Source of the DNA: an uncultured Clostridia bacterium
GTDB lineage: Bacteria; Bacillota; Clostridia; Christensenellales; Pumilibacteraceae
DNA: 64,000 nucleotides
Reading direction: 5' to 3'
Assembly (NCBI GenBank): GCA_934270565.1
Contig: CAKQPR010000009.1
Span: 1-64,000 of the forward strand
Every line of letters begins with the position of its first letter. Position 1 is the first letter of the stretch. The notes beneath the pieces were generated by a model. That model worked only from the letters and a program-made list of their open reading frames with translations, ran no database searches and was not told where the DNA came from. A program made the position numbers and the translations under genes. Shown piece after piece: positions 61,518-64,000 of this stretch.

Positions 61518-62641
61518 ATGGATATATCTATATAATATTTTATATTACGGGATTATTGTCTTTTGTGGTAACATTGCTTAGGAATAGAGCACCGAAGATT
61601 TTAACAATCTTGATGTGTTTGTTTTTTGTTGTTGTTGTTGTCTCAAGGCAGTATGGATATAAGGATTACTCGGATTTAGGTGCCTACATAGACAGATTTC
61701 AACGGCGTGACAACTCCTATTTCAGTAGAGTTTACTGTCTTATTACGGACGCCATAAGAATGTGCTTTGGCAACTCTGCTACGGCGTATCTAATAGTGGT
61801 ATCTACCATCAATCTACTATGTGCCGTTAGTGTGTCGTTTATCGTAGAAAACGAAGTTTATTCTGTAAAATGCATGTGCCATCAAAATGCCAATCGAAAT
61901 CGAACTTTTTGCGTTTTTATATTTTTGTATGCTATTTATTGGGGGTTGAGTTTTTCTGCCGAAGTAATCAGATCCGGGTTGGCTATTTCGGCATCTTTGA
62001 TTTCGGTGGCGTTAATACTTTATAATACCGGCAAATGGTCAAAAGTTGCCGCGTTGTTTCTATATGTTATTTCATTATCTATTCATTGGACACAAATAAT
62101 TTTGTTTCCATTTTTAATATATATTGCTTTAACCAGAAAGGCTAAAATAAGAAGTTATAAATATTATTTCGCTTTAAGTTGCACATTGTTGCTCTTAGAT
62201 ATTCTAGGGGTTAGCTATATTGTAGCAAATTCTATTGTACCATTCCTTGATAAAGCTATAAAAGCGATAGGAATGGATTCGCATTATGATGTCTATATCG
62301 AAATTTTACCGCGTCCATCAATGTTCAATCATATAACACTTCAATATTTATATTATCATTTTTTGGGGATCTTTTTGGCATTGAGAATGACAAAAAATGA
62401 TATTTATATAAAATTATTAAATGGTTATTATTGGGGATTGTCGCTTCATACTTTACTGAGCGGGGTAATAACTGCGATTGCGAGAGTGCAGTGGGTGTTG
62501 TTAGTATTGAGTGTGTTTCTTCTCTATATATATTTGACAGACAAAAACCATCTGAAATCCGAAAGGATTTGCATCGGAATTTTATTCAGCGCAATTCAGT
62601 CTATAATGACTATAAGGTACTTAGGAATACAATTTTTATAA
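61514..62641 (+). CDS. Polysaccharide polymerase, EpsG/Wzy-like membrane protein
   Basis: A 375-aa membrane protein with about ten hydrophobic segments. The [14 protein letters not shown] loop after the second segment and the [12 protein letters not shown] stretch match the EpsG family, which joins lipid-linked repeat units outside the membrane. Sequence conservation in polymerases is low, so the call rests on topology and these loops. The ATG overlaps the preceding stop. It is strongly AT-rich, typical of repeat-unit-specific genes. No flippase (Wzx) is seen in the window. Confidence 0.75.
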   Translation: MNGYIYIIFYITGLLSFVVTLLRNRAPKILTILMCLFFVVVVVSRQYGYKDYSDLGAYIDRFQRRDNSYFSRVYCLITDAIRMCFGNSATAYLIVVSTINLLCAVSVSFIVENEVYSVKCMCHQNANRNRTFCVFIFLYAIYWGLSFSAEVIRSGLAISASLISVALILYNTGKWSKVAALFLYVISLSIHWTQIILFPFLIYIALTRKAKIRSYKYYFALSCTLLLLDILGVSYIVANSIVPFLDKAIKAIGMDSHYDVYIEILPRPSMFNHITLQYLYYHFLGIFLALRMTKNDIYIKLLNGYYWGLSLHTLLSGVITAIARVQWVLLVLSVFLLYIYLTDKNHLKSERICIGILFSAIQSIMTIRYLGIQFL

Positions 62642-62655
62642 GGAAGCATTTTACA

Positions 62656-63534
62656 ATGAAAGGGATAATACTTGCGGGAGGGAGCGGAACGCGTCTGTAC
62701 CCGCTTACGAAAGTTACAAGCAAACAGCTGTTGCCGGTGTATGACAAACCGATGATATTTTATCCGCTATCCACGCTAATGCTCGCGGGGATACGCGATA
62801 TACTGATTATATCCACGCCGACGGATCTTCCGAATTTCGAGCGGCTTTTAGGAGACGGAAGCGGGTTCGGAATAAAATTGACGTACAAGGTTCAGCCGTC
62901 GCCGGACGGGCTTGCACAGGCTTTTATAATCGGCGAAGAGTTTATAGGAAACGAGCCGGTTGCGATGGTGCTCGGCGACAATATTTTCTACGGCAACGGC
63001 TTCGGAAAGATGTTAGCGGAGGCCAAGCGTTCGGCAGAGGAAGGCAAAGCGACCATATTCGGCTATCACGTTACAGACCCGTGGCGTTTCGGAATAGTAG
63101 AGTTTGACGCGGACAGAAAAGCGCTATCGGTTGAGGAAAAGCCTCAGAATCCGAAATCGAACTATTGTATAACGGGGTTGTATTTTTACGACAAGCGGGT
63201 CGTGGAATTCGCAAAAAGAGTCAAGCCGTCCAAGCGCGGAGAACTTGAAATAACCGATCTCAACAGACTGTATCTCGATGCCGGCGATCTGAAGGTGGAG
63301 CTGCTCGGCAGCGGCTTTGCGTGGCTCGATACGGGCACAATGGATAGTTTGCTTGAAGCGTCCGAGTTTGTGCAAATGATGAGCCGTCGTCAGGCAATAA
63401 CCATTTCCGCGCCCGAAGAAATCGCGTATAACAACGGCTGGATCGACAAGAAGCAATTACTTGTTTCTGCGGAAGCTTATGGGAAATCGCCATACGGCGA
63501 ACATCTGAAAAACGTTGCGGAGGATAATATATAA
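62656..63534 (+). CDS. rfbA: Glucose-1-phosphate thymidylyltransferase
   Basis: A 293-aa RmlA/RfbA enzyme that makes dTDP-glucose from glucose-1-phosphate and dTTP. It has the nucleotide-binding motif [50 protein letters not shown] and the end [16 protein letters not shown] 62656 is preceded by AAGGAAGC; longer in-frame starts lie inside the polymerase gene. Composition returns to the moderately GC-rich type here. It feeds rfbB just downstream. Confidence 0.96.
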   Translation: MKGIILAGGSGTRLYPLTKVTSKQLLPVYDKPMIFYPLSTLMLAGIRDILIISTPTDLPNFERLLGDGSGFGIKLTYKVQPSPDGLAQAFIIGEEFIGNEPVAMVLGDNIFYGNGFGKMLAEAKRSAEEGKATIFGYHVTDPWRFGIVEFDADRKALSVEEKPQNPKSNYCITGLYFYDKRVVEFAKRVKPSKRGELEITDLNRLYLDAGDLKVELLGSGFAWLDTGTMDSLLEASEFVQMMSRRQAITISAPEEIAYNNGWIDKKQLLVSAEAYGKSPYGEHLKNVAEDNI

Positions 63535-64000
63535 TGAGTAAGACCGTACTTGTAACGGGCGGAGCGGGTTTTATCGGCTCGAACTTCGTCTATCATACGC
63601 TGAAAGAGCACCCCGACTACAAAATCGTGTGCGTGGACTGTTTGACGTATGCGGGGAACATGTCCACTCTCGCGGAAGCGATGAAGAACAAAAATTTCGT
63701 TTTCTACAAGACGAATATCTGCGACCGTGAAGGAATTTATAAGATATTCGAGACTGAAAAGCCGGATATAGTCGTAAATTTTGCTGCGGAAAGTCACGTC
63801 GACCGTTCGATCGAAACGCCAGAGATATTCTTGCAAACCAACGTACTCGGCACGCAGGTTCTTATGGATGCATGCCGCAAATACGGGATCGAGCGTTATC
63901 ATCAGGTTTCGACCGACGAAGTATACGGAGACTTGCCGCTCGACCGCCCCGATCTGTTTTTCACGGAAAGCACGCCGATACATACTTCTTCGCCGTATTC
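63534..64000 (+). CDS. rfbB: dTDP-glucose 4,6-dehydratase (partial, runs off the window)
   Basis: The first 155 residues of RmlB/RfbB are present. It shows the NAD-binding motif VLVTGGAGFIGSN, CVDCLTYAGN, FAAESHVDRSIETPEIF, and the catalytic STDEVYGDL. It converts dTDP-glucose to dTDP-4-keto-6-deoxyglucose, the precursor of dTDP-L-rhamnose or of dTDP amino sugars. The ATG overlaps the rfbA stop (TAATG), and GGAGG lies upstream. The rest, including the YxxxK region, lies beyond the window. Confidence 0.96.
   Translation, partial: MSKTVLVTGGAGFIGSNFVYHTLKEHPDYKIVCVDCLTYAGNMSTLAEAMKNKNFVFYKTNICDREGIYKIFETEKPDIVVNFAAESHVDRSIETPEIFLQTNVLGTQVLMDACRKYGIERYHQVSTDEVYGDLPLDRPDLFFTESTPIHTSSPY

Overview
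The window looks like a chromosomal segment of an uncultured, monoderm, gut-type member of the Clostridia (Bacillota). This is inference from four things: strong GGAGG ribosome-binding sites, sigma-A promoters with 17-18 bp spacers, many lipobox lipoproteins beside ABC sugar permeases, and gene content typical of carbohydrate-degrading Clostridia. No rRNA or other taxonomic marker was available to fix the lineage. The main part is moderately GC-rich. The last 12 kb alternates between that style and clearly AT-rich genes.

Layout. (1) 1-1954: end of a hexuronate operon (uxaC tail, uxuA, SDR-type uxuB). (2) 1955-10856: a short AT-rich gene remnant and a palindromic repeat, then a membrane-anchored phosphoesterase, tRNA-Pro(CGG), a divergent AraC regulator / Gfo-Idh-MocA dehydrogenase pair, a DMT-type transporter, and the housekeeping genes ychF and argS. 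(3) 10857-12548: 1.7 kb of mosaic intergenic repeats. (4) 12549-24842: sugar-uptake operon A, with an AraC regulator, a glycosidase-like lipoprotein, two ABC permeases, a solute-binding lipoprotein, a 518-aa Ig-like lipoprotein and a 1624-aa repeat lipoprotein. (5) 24843-26320: a second mosaic repeat block, partly inverted relative to the first. (6) 26321-33028: intracellular glycosidases (DUF4838, GH20, GH78-like) and a convergent AraC regulator. (7) 33456-47010: uptake operon B, which repeats the gene order of operon A, followed by a GH2 beta-mannosidase-like enzyme and a HAD phosphatase. (8) 47132-51512: PHP-domain protein, SASA-type esterase, GH13 enzyme and a divergent AraC regulator. (9) 51933-64000: a cell-surface polysaccharide operon with a DegT aminotransferase, an initiating sugar transferase, an ATP-grasp enzyme, a WbuB-like glycosyltransferase, FnlA/B/C for UDP-L-FucNAc, two GT2 enzymes, a Wzy/EpsG-like polymerase, RmlA and a partial RmlB.

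How it fits together. The two uptake operons encode surface lipoproteins that probably capture glycans and permeases that import them. Neither encodes an ATPase, so a shared MsmX-type ATPase elsewhere is expected. The glycosidases have no signal peptides, so oligosaccharides are probably taken up first and trimmed in the cytoplasm. Hexuronates would be converted by UxaC/UxuB/UxuA to 2-keto-3-deoxygluconate. Four AraC regulators sit next to separate catabolic modules.

Most notable observations: the duplicated ATPase-less operons with glycosidase-like lipoproteins and giant repeat lipoproteins; three genes whose -10 boxes lie so close to ATG that their transcripts should be leaderless; mosaic repeats flanking operon A; and an aminotransferase / sugar transferase / ATP-grasp trio that may build an unusual acylated amino sugar.
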